DNA of 64,000 nucleotides from NCBI GenBank assembly GCA_035772785.1, contig JAOCPU010000093.1, positions 1 through 64,000 of the forward strand. The letters run 5' to 3'. The DNA is from Phlebiopsis flavidoalba (lineage: Eukaryota; Basidiomycota; Agaricomycetes; Polyporales; Phanerochaetaceae). Below the pieces are notes generated by a model. That model was given only the letters and a program-made list of their open reading frames with translations, was not told where the DNA came from and did no database searches. This document shows, piece by piece, positions 38,108 through 50,599 of the stretch. The position numbers and the translations under genes are program-made. The stretch's first letter is position 1. Every line of letters begins with the position of its first letter.

Positions 38108-39470
38108 TCAAAACCCCTCGGCGGAGGGGCTTCTTTGGCCCTTCACCGGAGGAAAACCTCGGTGCGCCGCCACTTGGAGTCGTGAGTGTCTCTGCACGAT
38201 TGTTCGAGGCGTCGTTGACGTGGCCTTGGGCACGACTTTTCTCTCAGATGCTGCGGTCATTGCAGAAAGCTGGGCTTCCAGTGCAGCTATCTGAGCATTC
38301 TGCCGTTCGACGGTGGCGTCCACTCGGCTTTCTCTTGCTCCTTTTGCCGCAGAGTCTCCGTCGCTGTGCGAACCCCCTCCATCTCCTGTCGCATTTTATG
38401 GTATCCCCTCCGACAATCGCGGCGACCATGCCTGCCAGCATTCCTTGCACCGTAGAACGCATAGCGTTCAGCTCCTGCTGGTGCTCTTCTCTCATATCCT
38501 CGATCATCTGCGCATTTTCTTCTCTGCACCCTCTCTATCTCATGCCGATGCGCCACCTCTATTGCTCCTCTAGCGCCCTACGGAGGTCCCGCGACGTCTC
38601 CGTCTCCGCGAACGCTTTGCCCTCGAGAACCATCTCTCGCTGAATGGCGAGAGGGGCATTGGGAGGCCGTGCTCGCGAGGACCGCGCGCAAGACACGATG
38701 CGCAGACCGCATGCCGTCGTCGTGGCGCAGCAGACGCGCGCCCCGCGCCAGCGCGGCAGCGAACCCCGGGCTGGTGGTCTCGGCGAGTTCGTGTTCGCGC
38801 CGCGCGCCCGTCGCGGAGTCTACAGTGTCCCACATCGTTGTGGCAAGTGACGGGCGCGGTGCATGCTGTCCGCGCCGCAAAGTGTGCTGAAGGGGGCGGT
38901 GGAAGGCATGGCCGTGCGGACGTTTCCGAGCGCGCAGGTCCGAGATGCGGTGGAGAGTAGATGATTCCGTCGATGGTCGTCCCATTCTCGAACCTGCACG
39001 GACGGGTAAGATTGTCAGTAGCGGGACTTGTGTAAGATGACTGTACGGCCGCATATGTTCACATTGTTTTTCAAATGTTCTGCTATGGCGGGCCTCGGTC
39101 TCTCTCCGGGTTTCCCGAGACTGTCGTTGAGAGGCCGCTCGGTGTCGATTAATGCGACTACTTGCGGTTCTGCCGTCTAGGGCGAAACGGAGGTGTGAAC
39201 TGCAACGCTAGATGTGCAGGACAGCCATCCCTTGGTGTCGAAACTGGACCCGCTAACAAAGGTTAGCGAACTACGTAACGTGTGGCATAGTGAGCTCCTC
39301 TCATCTCCTTCCGATGGTCCGACGATTACTCGTAAGAATAGTGGTCGCGCGATGATGACTGTGCGTACTGTTGACTTCCCAGAGCCAGTTACACCCAACA
39401 GACTGAAAGTAGTGTTGAGCGATGATAGAATATATGTCTACGAAGGATGACAACGTACGGGCAGCAGTAT
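38108..39470 (-). CDS. P-loop GTPase (AIG1/MMR_HSR1-like) with C-terminal coiled coil
   Basis: An intron acceptor (actttcag) near 39407 precedes GVTGSGKST (39395-39369), the G1 P-loop. Next come SGSSFDTKGWLSCTSSVAV (about 39260-39205), matching the switch I region of this fungal family, and a degraded G3 region. IAEHLK (about 39090) and HRISDLR (about 38950) follow, then TTMWDTVDSATGARREHELA (G4-like) at about 38845-38785 and LARGARLLRHDDGMRSAHR at about 38750-38695. A charged helical tail contains IQREMVLEGKAFAETETS (about 38640), MREEHQQELNAMRSTVQ (about 38505-38450) and NAQIAALEAQLSAM (about 38300-38255). Membrane- or septum-associated roles are known only for distant relatives. The frame shifts at least four times. 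The family is a common expanded one in Agaricomycetes. Confidence 0.7.
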
Positions 39471-40488
39471 ATTCGCGGGACGCTCAGTGTGGCTCAATTG
39501 AAGCCATTGTGGGGTCAAAGTGACGTAAACACAAACAGAAAAATCGTCTTCCCTCAAAGTAACACCGCGAATGTGGGAGCTTGTAAGATCGTCAACCTCA
39601 GACGTGGCTAGATGCTGCCCTCAAGTAGGAAACATATGATCGTCGACGGCGTCGACCGTCGAGTGGTCTATTCATATCTGAATCATGATCGGGCAGTAGC
39701 TGCATGAGGAGTGCTCGTATGCTCTGAACATGTTTAACGACGACGTGGAGCTTCGTTGGGGTGTAGGGATGATACTATCGGCATAGAACTTCCTTCTTCT
39801 AAGAGAGCTACAAAACGACGCTATCCGCTTCTTCCGTCGATACGTGGTTCTCGGTGTTGTGTGTACTTATGCCAAGGACTAGAAACTCATGACTCCTCTG
39901 ATCCTCGACGCTGCCTTCATGTACAAACTAAATGTAGCCTTTGACAGAATTAGTAGTACTTACAGTTACACATTGCAATCACATGGAAACTACTTTGTTG
40001 AACACCAAATAAATTCTTAAGCAAAGTATGGTCCTGACATCACCACAGCCGTTCACGTCCAGACACCACTTGTAAGTCACGATCCCAAAATTTCTTTGAA
40101 GGTCCTCATCCAACTCGGGTAAGATCTGACTCTACAGCCTGTCGCAGACATCCTAGAAATCCTCTTCTGCGGATGAGTCGAGGATACAGGTGACGCCTTT
40201 CGTTTCGAGAGAGACGACTTTTCTTAGAAGAAGACAAAGTTATTTGCCACGCGATTGTGTCTTTGGCCCTCTTCTTCTTGCGACGCAGTTTTTTTCCTCG
40301 CGTGCTAACTTCGCAGGCAGATAAAATTCCCCCCTTTTTTTTTCGACAAACTTGCTAGCCAGTTAGCATCGTAGCCGATGCACTTCAAAGTCCGAAACTC
40401 CGATTGCCTAGCACACGAAAACTTCGCTGTTCACCACAATGTTGTTGTTAGGAGTACGATCATAAATAAAAATCTTACCTCATGGCCA
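39471..40488. other. Intergenic, nothing recognised
   Basis: No domain on either strand. A short exon for the start of the GTPase gene may lie just above 39470 (ending ANILLP before a gtacgt donor near 39457), but its ATG is not found. Confidence 0.4.
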
Positions 40489-41861
40489 TCAAGATAAGCC
40501 CTGGGCAACTTGTTTCCTGAGTGACAGTTTTTCAAAGCATCTGGTGTGTTTGTCAATCAGCATTCTGGACTTCGTCGTCAGTAGGTCTCTTCGGTATCCC
40601 TTGTTTTGCGACCGTAGATAGACGTCCGCGCTAGGGCTTCGAGAGCCCAAGATGCGGGCCTCTGCCATTCCGCCCCGTCCATGTATTTTGAACCTGATCA
40701 ACTCGAAGTATCAGTAGATCCGTGCATGACCCAGAGTTTGGATATGACGGCTTCCGGGATAAAACGACTTGTACTCAGCAACAGTGAGCGACTGCGTTAT
40801 GGAGGAGAAAACATAATGGCCAACATATATTCCACCCGTCGTCATTTTGTCTGAAGAAGGAGGCGTCTGGTGAAATCCCTCCCTATTATCCCTCGTGCTC
40901 CGCTGAAATTTATAAAACAGTCCGGGAGCTCCCGGGACACTGCGGCACGTTGGGGATGGATAAAAGGGATGAAGGAAAGCCAAGTCGTTGATACCGTGTT
41001 CTTTGAGCCTTTTCTTGGATGGCTCTGGCTGAACGCATCCACAAAGCTTCCCCCCAAACCGGTTGGAGAAGAAGTAGCGCGAGAAAAGGAAAATATAGGT
41101 TGACGTTTCTCCGTCTATTGGGTAACATATAATCGAAAGCCGATAACTTTGAGTTCTGTTGTATAAAATCCTGGTCCCGGCAGGGCCGAGCTCTTGTCTT
41201 CATCTTTTTGCTGGAATGCTGTCAGCGGTACTCGGGTGATGAGCACTATACGGTCACAAGAACCTGACAATATACTTGCCATTTTTAAAGACTGGGCAAG
41301 CGCATCGTGCGCACTTGGGTAATCGGGAAGCTTCCTCAACAACATCTACTAGCACCATGTGGTTTCGTGGAAATAGCGTCAATGGTCAACTGGCTCGTGG
41401 CCTTGACCCATGCGGTCGCCAAAGGAAGTTCCGAAGCCACCAAGTTGGCCTACTATGCATGTGCGAGGGGGTGGACTTGTATGAAGATTGCGCCATGTGT
41501 TGATTTGATTTTGCCTGCCATACCTTGTTCGAATTTGACCGGCTTTTGTGGCAATTCGTGCACTAGCCCCCGTGGGATCTTAGCGGCAAGACAACTTCAA
41601 GCGACTTGACGTGATGCCGAACGCGCCGTGGCCGTTTGAAACCGCGCGGTGGTCGGTGGGGAAAACGAATCGCCGAAAGCCGCCCATCTCTGGGGATGCC
41701 TCTTCACTAGTAAAGAATAAGAAAGTGACATAACGACGGAAATGTTTGTGGTTTATTTCGTACCTAGACTCAACTTTCGGTGGTGTTGCGCTGGTACCGC
41801 CCAGGTTGAATATCGCGAGTGCGGGCGGCACGGCCCGCTGGTGGCATCTACGAAATACCAA
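40489..41861 (-). CDS. DUF6697-like protein, copy A, frameshifted
   Basis: An upstream exon near 41845-41770 (PPALAIFNLGG...PPKVESR) is followed by an intron (gtacga...actag, about 41769-41708) and SEEASPEMGGFRRFVFP. The middle part (SALPGPGFYTTELKVIG; LGGSFVDAFSQ) lies at 41200-41010. The recognisable core has PGSSRTVL / ELPDCFINF near 40940-40900, IYVGHYVFSSITQSLTVAEY near 40835-40775, and ADVYLRSQNKGYRRDLL near 40645-40590. The pattern of a PGxPGL segment, W/IYVGxY, and an arginine-rich Rx(Y/F)LR region fits DUF6697, a fungal domain of unknown function. The paralogue at 43010-44600 aligns piece by piece, and the frame shifts repeatedly. Confidence 0.45.
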
Positions 41862-42089
41862 AGCTGCCTAAGACCTCTTCAGTCTCAAACATGCGTCACT
41901 TACAGTATTTATGCAAGGGTGGTCAGAGAGCGCACAAACGTTGTGGTGTGGAAAAAACTGGCAGGCGGCCTACGCGCGCGCCGATCGGTGCGCGTGATCT
42001 GAGTACGCTAAGCGCGAGAAACGTCAAACAACCGACCCGGCGTAGAGACCGTTCTCAGGAATGGCTTGCCAACATGGTTTTTTGAGGTT

Positions 42090-43009
42090 ACCGCGAACGT
42101 CCGAAATTTGAGTTGCTAGTCACTTCTAGACAACCCACATGCAAGCGCCAATTTACTGGGGGGAAAAAGCGGAAGAGAATTTTGGGCAAAAAAAGTTTTC
42201 GGTTTTTTGATACCACATCTCTCTTCCCTATTCTTATCAGTGAGGGTAGCCTATTCTATTAGCCTTTTACACTTCCTTTGACCATGTGGCCATAGTCAAA
42301 CTCATTTGAGGACACAAGACTGTGAACAAGGTAACCTTTAAGTACTGACCAAAGGGGCCCCTACAGTGCGGGACACGCTGAGACACGGGTGGAAATGGGT
42401 AGCAGAATTCCAAGCCTTTGTGACCGTCGACAAAGGTTTGCCTTCACAAACGTGTGCTATAATTTTGCGTAACATTGATGTAATGTAAACGATTCCCATT
42501 ATAGATTCAGAAATGGGCGATAAAGATTGGAGATCAGAAACGTAAAAAACCAATTGCCGCGATTCTGTTTCGCGCGCCTTTTCCGTCTCGGTAATAATTG
42601 AGCGCTTGCATGAAGTGAGACCGTTTTCTTACACCCCATGGTCTCCGCTGTCGACGAGAGGTGGTTCAAGCCCAGAGTTAGGTAGCATTTAACATTCAAC
42701 GGATGCCAAATAGGCTCCTACTGGTCTTGCTCGGGTAGGAACCTGACTGCCAGACCGTCCATTCCAAGCGCCAAAACAAAGAGCATTATTCGAGACCTCA
42801 TCAGTCATCCATCTAAAATTTCTATCTCTGTCAAATCGGGATTCCACGTCGGGATTCTTCATCCGGAAGAGTGAATCTTGTATTTCCCCGAGTCCGAACC
42901 TGAAAACGTCGCGCTTTGTTTTCCAGACGTCAAATCGGACTCTTTACCTGACACAGAGGTGGATTCTTCATCTCTCGTCTCGTCTGCGGACCGCAGCTTC
43001 TCTTCGTGG
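42090..43009. other. Intergenic between duplicated genes
   Basis: No supported gene. Part of it (42.7-43.0 kb) probably holds the C-terminal end of copy B, in acidic Ser-rich sequence that is hard to delimit. Confidence 0.4.
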
Positions 43010-44600
43010 GCCTCCTTCCAGAATAGGATGGTCCTCACGAGGACCGGCTAGCCATTCGCCTTCATATCCGATCAGACATTCATGGCCCAGACTCCAATTC
43101 TCTGTGAAAAGGAACGGGATTAAGCCTCGATACCTCAAGCACTCAAAAATGTCAGACTTACTTCGCTGTCCATTCCATCAAATCCTCGCGCGATTTGCTC
43201 ATTGCGTGGCTATCTCAGAGCGGCCGGATTTTCTTGAATTAATTGTTCGACTTCGCCATCTGTGATCTCCTGTGCATCATTTCGCCGACGCATGTACACT
43301 CGAGCTAGAAGTTTGTGAGCCCAGTGAGGGCGTGTGCTGGAGATTCTTCCTGTCCACTGATTTTGGACCTATCATAATTTTAATTGAGAAAGTTGATGGA
43401 GATAAACTGATGGGTCACCTTTTGAGGTAGCGAGTGATACTCGGAAGTGTGAGAGATCGAGCTTGCGACAAAACGATAATGGCCAACATATATCCACTTC
43501 TCGTCGTCCAGGAACAGTCTGATAAAAACACGCTTGGTGAATGGTGGTCCGTGGCGTCGTTGGACATCGTAGTACAGGCCTGGAGCACCAGGAATTTGCG
43601 GAGCATGGGGGATTATAGAAAAAGTGCTGAGAAATGCCCAGTCATTTAGACCATGTTTCTGGACCATCTTCTGGGAGTATCGTGTTTGGGAATGAATTAG
43701 TGTAACTCCCTCCAAAACGGTTGGCAAATAAAAAACTGGGTATAGTATCAAACCCAATAGTGAGGCGTATACACGAGAGGCGGACAAGGGGGAGAGGAGG
43801 GAGAAAAAATGAGAGAAAGGTGAAGGGACGAAGGAAGACAGAAGAAAAAGAGTTGACGCTTTCGTCTACTGGGAACAAACAAAAAAAAAATTAGTATCAA
43901 ACCCAATAAGCTTGAGGCGATGAGAATACAGAATTCTGTCTGGGATAGCTGAGCCCTTCTTTGTCTTTGCTGAAGGCTACATGAGTGTGGTAGTCAGCAG
44001 AGAATTCGCGCAGTGCATACGTGATAAAATCTACTGTACGTTTTTCAGCTTCGCCAGTGCATCGCGAACTTGATCGTCGGAAGCCTGTCCTCAAAGACAT
44101 CCACTACGTACCAAGGGGTCCGAATGGTCCTGTTTTCGACGTGCGTTCTGTTTTTGACCTGGACGCCGGGGGGGCTATCGTATTGGGAGCCCAGACCTTC
44201 ACCTGAAATAGAGATGAACTTGGGCGATTACACGAACCCACAGTCATCGCGGCTACTCACCTTGCTCTTCTTTGACGTTTCGCTTTGCTAGCATGAGCCG
44301 AGAGCGTGATCTCGAGGGTAAAGGACCTCGACTATCTGGACGCGTTGCAGAGCTTCGCGGCCGGTCGAACGACACGATAGTTCAGGAGAATATGGTGTTT
44401 CGAACACTGCCCACTTCCGGGAGGCCTCATCGCTAGCAGATGGTAGAGCGTATACAGTCAAGGGCAATACTACCAGTAAAACATTGTTATTCCATACCTA
44501 GACTCGATCTTTGGCGGTCTACTCCCCAAGTTGAATATAGCCAGTGCGGCCGCGCGGCCTTGTGGTGGCATCTATTATATCATTCGTTCGTATGCGTGAG
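43010..44600 (-). CDS. DUF6697-like protein, copy B, frameshifted
   Basis: The order matches copy A. An exon near 44560-44500 ends STWGVDRQRSSLG. After an intron (gtatgg...gctag) comes DEASRKWAVFETPYSPE (about 44428-44378). HVAFSKDKEGLSYPRQNSVF (about 43995-43935) and FGGSYTNSFPNTILPEDGPE (about 43725-43660) follow. The core is NDWAFLSTFSIIPHAPQIPG (43643-43584), APGLYYDVQRR, FIRLFLDDEKWIYVGHYRF (about 43525-43470) and SISHTSEYHSLPQKV (to 43425). The C-terminal part is WTGRISSTRPHWAHKLLARV, then YMRRRNDAQEITDGEVEQLI (about 43345-43235) and GVWAMNV (about 43090). The central block is one clean frame. Function unknown; assignment to DUF6697 is from motif memory. Confidence 0.5.
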
Positions 44601-44975
44601 AATGAGGCGTGACGTCAAATGCGGTGAGTGGGGTGGTACGCACGTGTAGACTTGAGTTCCGAGTTAGAACGTGTTTATTTGCGGAGCTGTATATTTCGCG
44701 CAGTGGCTCGCGGATCGCACGAATATAATAAACCGACGTAGTACAGCACCGCTACTTGTCGAACTCAAACCAAGCGCCACGCGAGAAAGTGGGATCTAAC
44801 GAGTACCGCAGTATTCATTTGAGGCTTTCGAGCTGAGACTCGCTATAACACCAAAAGGGCAGACGTCCTGCTCCAAATTTGCTTGTATGGGAATGAATGC
44901 GATCTGATTATGAACCAGCAAAGCTCTCGGCATACACTGGATGAGCGGTCAGAACGAGAATGAGAGCGATTGTTC

Positions 44976-47260
44976 TTACGGGGAAACCGAAGGCACTAAC
45001 ACAATCGCCTTTGGCCTCACGAAGATTCCGTTTGTAACTACCGATCGGGACAGCAGATCATTGCGCCACCTATGTCCTGATGCCGGGGGGGGGGTGGGGG
45101 GCTCCCCTTGCGCCTGATGACGTTTGTCCACCTTATCGCATACAAACCAGACTGGAGATAAAGTTAGGCATAGCATGTCTGTCGAATGAGGTTCGCAGAA
45201 GACTCACAGGAACCTCAAGCAACAGTACGCCCGTGACCATGACGTGAAACGCCGGTTAAACCACCCATCTGTCCCGCCGAGTACATGATTGCCCCCAGAA
45301 GACTGCGCTACCCGCCGAACGCGCCATTGAAGGTACACAAAGTCGGAGCGGCCGAGGATGAAGGCTGTTGGCGACCTTGTTTTCGTCGTGTACGAGACGC
45401 ACGAGATGATGACCATCGACAAGCATGTACACACGGCACTACCCATATCGGCTGTAGGTTCCGCTTAAAAAGAAAGAGCAGCGTGACGATGGACCAGACA
45501 AATACACGGAGGTACGATAAGGAACTGGTGTTCCACCACAGCGGCAAAAGGGCGCGGATCTCCCCCCCCCCCTGGTACCACGGGGCCGCTCACCGCGCCG
45601 GCGCGCCCTGGTAGCATCCACGGCGATTGTGCTCGGAGTGAGAACAAAGGGTCGACGTCCGAAACGTGAACGTCCCCGCAATCGAACGTGCCGATTGCTG
45701 ATGGATGGGGTCCGCGAAGTGCCGTTGTCCGCGTTGAAGGTGCCGACGATGGAGGTATTGGAGTGATGAGTCGGCTTGCGAGGGTGTCGAGACTGTCTCT
45801 GGCCTTGTGGTTGAAAACGAAATAGAGGTCGTTTCCGATTTGAAGAAGTCCGAACCCGAGAACATCGTATATAAATAAGAGTTCATAAATCGATCTTTGA
45901 TGCTCCCAAGTGCACACAAATTCTTAGTGCGCCGCCAGTTTCGAGAGATTCCGCTCCACATTCATAGGTAATCAGCGGCGTGTAGATTCATGACATGTGA
46001 GCAAGACTAAGGATGAGGGAACCAGGAAGGATGGAGACGATGCTTGCAGACGAAATGGCGTTGTAGCAGAATATTCGCCCCTTTGAATGCTACTGAGAGC
46101 CGGCGGGCGGTAAATGATATCATCATCGTCAAGCACACCCTACGAATTGTTTAAGTCAGCAGTGGATACTACATACACAGTATGGGCCGACCTACAAAAT
46201 GCGAAAACATTGGCATAATCTGTGATAGGGAAATTGAACCCACTTCTTGGCCCTCGATACCAACACCGATGACGCATCGCAGACAAGAACACAGCGCCAG
46301 CTCGCCGACGCCTTCCAACATGTCGACAATCGATCCTACGCAAAGGCAAGGGTGGCAAATAAAGCGCAGCGATCCAAAAGTTTGATGAAGCATTGGATGA
46401 AGGTCGGTCCGTAAATTGGCTTGGCAGCTAGCAACTTCGTCAAGGCGGTCGCCAGCCTTTTTTTGCGCTAAGTTCGTCGTGAACGACAGCACGGTAGAGT
46501 TGGTGAACTTCGTGGAGCCGCCCCAGGGCCATACGCCCTCCGCATCGAATGAAGTGGGTTTCGGATGTCTTTTCTTTCTTCTTGTCAATAAACGAGCACA
46601 TGATTAAGTTGGGGACATGAATGAAACTCTCCGCTTCAATGTCGAGGATGTGAGCGGCGGAGATGAGCTGGGCCTCGATACGATGGCGAAGGGGCTCCAA
46701 AAGTCATGAGAGGGCTTTGGCGAGCTTGAGTATAAAACTTTTCGCGGTTGACGATGGCTTTGTATTTTTGTAAATTTGAGGCATTTATGTTCTGGAAGAC
46801 AAACTTACAAGAGATGTTATACTCTATCTTGATCCTTGAGAGCTGCTTGCGACGTTGCTTGTACGACATCTCACGGATCATCTGCCTCTCCACGTCCTCG
46901 TAGTCTTCTTGCCATTGCTTTCGTGCGCCACCGGGTGACAACGGGTCGTCCGGGTCTATGACCTGCTCGTACAGCTCTCATCGTCAAACGGCTCCCCGTC
47001 GGCTTCTTCGTGTAAGTCTACTTCGTTCAAGTCATCCCAATTATTGTCCGCGTCATTGTCGCGTATTGCAGAGAAGAACGTTTATTTGTGCTCGTCAGCA
47101 GAGCTGTCAAGTCTTTTACGAGCTGTACGGTAGTGTGCACGGTTCCCAACTTTCCAAATCGACAGACGACGACATGCCGTCCAATCCGTTTCGGCTGCTT
47201 GGTATTACGATAGCCTGGGATGAGAGGTTTAAGTGACGACCCGGTGAACAATGTAGAAGC
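44976..47260 (-). CDS. ThrE/Prm10-type threonine/serine exporter-like membrane protein
   Basis: The N-terminal exon region (47.25-46.75 kb) is acidic and charged: NNWDDLNEVDLHEEADGEPF, then ARKQWQEDYEDVERQMIREM and YKQRRKQLSRIKIEYNIS. The ThrE domain starts LMTFGAPS (about 46715), HRIEAQLISAAHILDIEAES (46690-46633), FIHVPNLIMCSF and KTSETHFIRC. It continues RMALGRLHEVHQLYRAVVHD, ELSAKK (to about 46455). A membrane region includes SIVDMLEGVGELAL (about 46330). Then come LGFGLLQIGNDLYFVFNHKA and RDSLDTLASRLITPI (45865-45765). The C-terminal domain has NLQPIW, MVIISCVSYTTK (about 45420-45380), SFILGRSDFV-like sequence and membrane segments to 44976. Yeast Prm10 is the named relative; fungal members are uncharacterised multipass membrane proteins. 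An 11-nt C run (45562-45572) breaks the frame inside the domain. Confidence 0.75.
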
Positions 47261-47892
47261 ATATGCTTATGTACCCTTCTTCATAGCGCAATGATTTCGC
47301 AGCCCTTCCAGGGTGTGGAGTTCTCGGCTTTAGTATCCGTTGACCATGTACTTCGTCCCGAGTCTCGAGAAGAGCCAGCTCGTGTCCGAGGAGGGAAATC
47401 TGTGTACGACATGACGGGAGTAAATGTCAAGACAACGAAGCGAATGAGACCCTTGAGCGAACGGAGATGATTTTTGAACGTACCTGGCGGTCAACCTCTG
47501 CCATACGCTGACATGGTCTGGTCAGCCTTGCAATCCGTTTTGTTCTGACTTCTACCGCTTTTGCAACATCAAAAGAGAATAACTGTAATTGTTCGCTCGC
47601 AAACACCAAAAAACTCATTTGAAGGCTAGTTGAAGAGATTGTGCGAGGTTTGGTCCAAAGGGAAGGGTATGTAACGCGTGCAGATTATAACAAATCTCAC
47701 TCTCAGTCCTACTGGTGGTGCGTGACATGGATTGTGCGTGACTTACATCCACGTGACAGCGTGACCTCATATACGGTCCGCGGATATGCGGGTCGCGGTC
47801 ACAATACTGGTCAAGACCCTACCACTGTGTGCATGCGTTCCATATTCTAAATTTCCTATTCAAACTCCTTCCATTAATCGGGATTACATGCA
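47261..47892. other. Divergent intergenic region
   Basis: It lies between the 5' ends of the transporter (-) and the unknown gene (+), so it should hold both promoters. I see no clear TATA box. Extra 5' coding sequence of the transporter could extend into it. Confidence 0.4.
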
Positions 47893-50398
47893 ATGTCGAC
47901 ACCCAAACCGAGGTATGCACATCTAATTTTACGTCTAACTACTCTCTCGTAACGCCTCGTGTGGCCAGTTTTGCTAGTATATACGACACTCTTCCCCAGG
48001 ATGCCCAACAGTCGCTCGTCCACCAACATTTAATCCCTCTTCTTCAAGGCACCTCGAAAAGGAAGCAAAATAGGATCCTGGCAGCTATCTCACGGATACA
48101 CAAACGTCACGCTACCGTACCTGATCTCGACCTCCGCGGCAAGAAACTGGAGATTAACAATATGCTTAAGGAGCTGTCTAAAGATACCAAACGATCCTAC
48201 GTCATGGACAGCTCGAATAGGAACGAATTACTCGACGAGATTGTGTCAAGTGTTGCGAGTTGGATGAATCCTATCTGGAGTGCGGTCTACGAGCATCATG
48301 TCGATTTCATCCAGGCGCACGATTGCTTATTGTTCGTTTCTGCGACGTTAGATAGGTTAGACACAATTCGCATGGGGTACGTCTATCGCATAATTCCCAA
48401 AAACTGAACACGTCTAATCATTGCCAGTTGTAAGTGCACCTTGAATACGATGTACGTCCCCGTCACGCTGCGAGACAAGAAGGGTGAAATCGTCAAAACG
48501 TTTGAGCTCAATGGTGTAATGCGCCTCGAAGATGTTGCTCTTTTATATGGCGAGACTGTTCTTGTGTATGCTTGCCTACGGTGACAAGCGACACAAAAAC
48601 CTGGTTCCTAAAATGCTTGGTGACATTGAGCACGTCATGGGCTGGAAAGGCATCATACGGATGTTCTACACCAAGTCGAAAGGTGCGTCATGGCGAGCAT
48701 ATATCCGTCACAATTGATACTAGAACGGACCCGTAGGTGAAAAACACCGCTCAGACCACACTGAGCACGAGAGCGATTGGGAAGACGCCTCGTCCGCTGA
48801 CGAGGACAGTATGCCAGGTCTGGACGATGTGTCGGACTCGGAAGAATCGCAATGGGGAGTACGGAAACTCGCCTTACGAATTTTGACTTGCCACATATGC
48901 AACATTGGCCACCCCTTGTCGCGCGGAATGCCTGCTCTGCTCGGGACGATACGTGAAGAAGGTTCTCTCATCTCTGCCTTCGAAACATCGCCTTCGGGTG
49001 AGCTCTATGTAGTCCTTATGGCGATATCCTGTGCTCTGGCTTAGAGGGCGACTATTTGAGGTCCTTCAAACCATGGCACCGACCAGCTCCGATACCTTTG
49101 CGGTGGCCCTCGAAATTTACACTTCGAAACAAGCGGCTAGATCTCGTCATCGACTTGCTCGACTCCCACTCTCATCTCCTCCGCCCCGCGCGCACTACAC
49201 AGTACTGCAGTCAGCAGCGATATTCTTGACTGGTCACGGCCACACCTCACGCGCGCTGCGCATCCTCGAGGCCGAGCTTCTCGAGTACCGCTCACGCGAC
49301 ACGCCATGCGCTGCTCCAGTCTTTTTCACAGATGGAGACCCCAGCAAGCCGCGAGGAGCTCACACGCATCATGAAGATGAGCTCTAGGGCTCCAGGGCGC
49401 CGCGCACGCGTCGAAGCGTGGGTTGACGCACAGCCATGACGCCGGGCGCGGACCAGCCGAACCCATGGTCTTTGCCGCTATGATGATGGGCATCGGACCT
49501 GTGCCGTGGCCTCAGTCCAGACGACGATCCCTACACGTACCTCGATCTCGACCCCAACGACCCCGACCTGGCAGACCTTCGCGCAGAGTATCGCCCGGAT
49601 TTGAAGCATCGGTTTGAGAGTTGGGCGGATACTGGTGTGGTCTTGAAGAACGGCCCTGCGTTGCTTCTGGCGGTATATACGCCAGAAGATCGTCGAGCTA
49701 ATGCCTTTCTTGCGTGCTTCGGACATAACAGAAGAGATGATATCGAGGTGCGTGGCTCGTCACCGGTGGCAAGGGCTTTGTGGCTCACATGCCCGCAGGA
49801 TACAAGACAGAGCGAGCAAGCAGTTTGCCTGCGACGGCCTTGACGCGACTTCTCGCTTTCGTCAAGGTTCAGAAACGCAAGTTGTCCCCCACCTGAAAGC
49901 AGGAGCAGAAGAAACGACAAGCCAGAGCGGCAGCAGAAGCCGAAGCCGCTGCCGGACTCGCGCACCCAATCGCATCGTCGTCGTCGCAAACGCCAGCAAT
50001 GCCCTATCCCATCGACATCCTCCATGGGTACACAAACATCACATTCAGAGCTCCCTGACCTGCCCGATCGCGCAGACAGCCCAGGCCCACCTCCACTGGA
50101 GCCTGTGCTCGGGTACGAGCCTCCACAACACCCGCATCACACCCCGCAGGCTGCAGGACCTCTTCCTGCACTGCACGCCTTCTTCGGCCCTTACCCACCT
50201 CCAGGACCTAATGCGCCTCCCAATCCACCGCAAATGGGCCCGCAAGCAGACGCGCCTCCGCCTCAGCCAGAGTTCCATGTACCTACAGGTTTGTTTGCCA
50301 TGTGGGCTGGAATGCTGGGAGGACCAGCACCAGCACCACCCGCACCCGCACACCGGAGAAGCACCGCACCGCAACCGCTCCACCCGGTGGCAGCGTAG
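47893..50398 (+). CDS. Unknown conserved-looking protein with at least four introns and Pro-rich tail
   Basis: The start is the ATG at 47893 (MSTPKP), chosen because the intron 47913-47968 (gtatgc...gtctaac...ggccag) joins it in frame to SFASIYDTLPQDAQQ. Further introns fit exactly at 48377-48427, 48683-48736 and 48998-49044, each preserving the frame. The N-terminal half is helical (HQHLIPLLQGTSKRKQNRIL; DLRGKKLEINNMLKELSKD). The middle has KKGEIVKTFELNGVMRLEDV and an acidic stretch DWEDASSADEDSMPGLDDVS. Then come FTLRNKRLDLVIDLLDSHSH, LDLDPNDPDLADLRAEYRPD (about 49542-49600) and MPFLRASDITEEMISR (about 49701). A Gln/Ala/Arg-rich segment and a long Pro/Ala tail (50024-50395) end it. Frameshifts occur near 48560, 49185 and after 49750. 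I recognise no family; nuclear or cytoplasmic scaffold roles would be guesses. Confidence 0.7.
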
Positions 50399-50599
50399 AC
50401 GACGTTGATTGAACTCCTCGCATCGTTCTGGGTCTCATTTCGCGCTTTTTGCACTTTCGTACTTCACAGCATCAATTGCAGATATCGCATCGCGTCTAAA
50501 AACGGTTTCACATCTTGTAGAAGGCATCGTTTCCACCGAAGACAGTTAATTCTACATGATACTTCTACATTTTCCGTTTATTGCTGATATAAGTCTATT

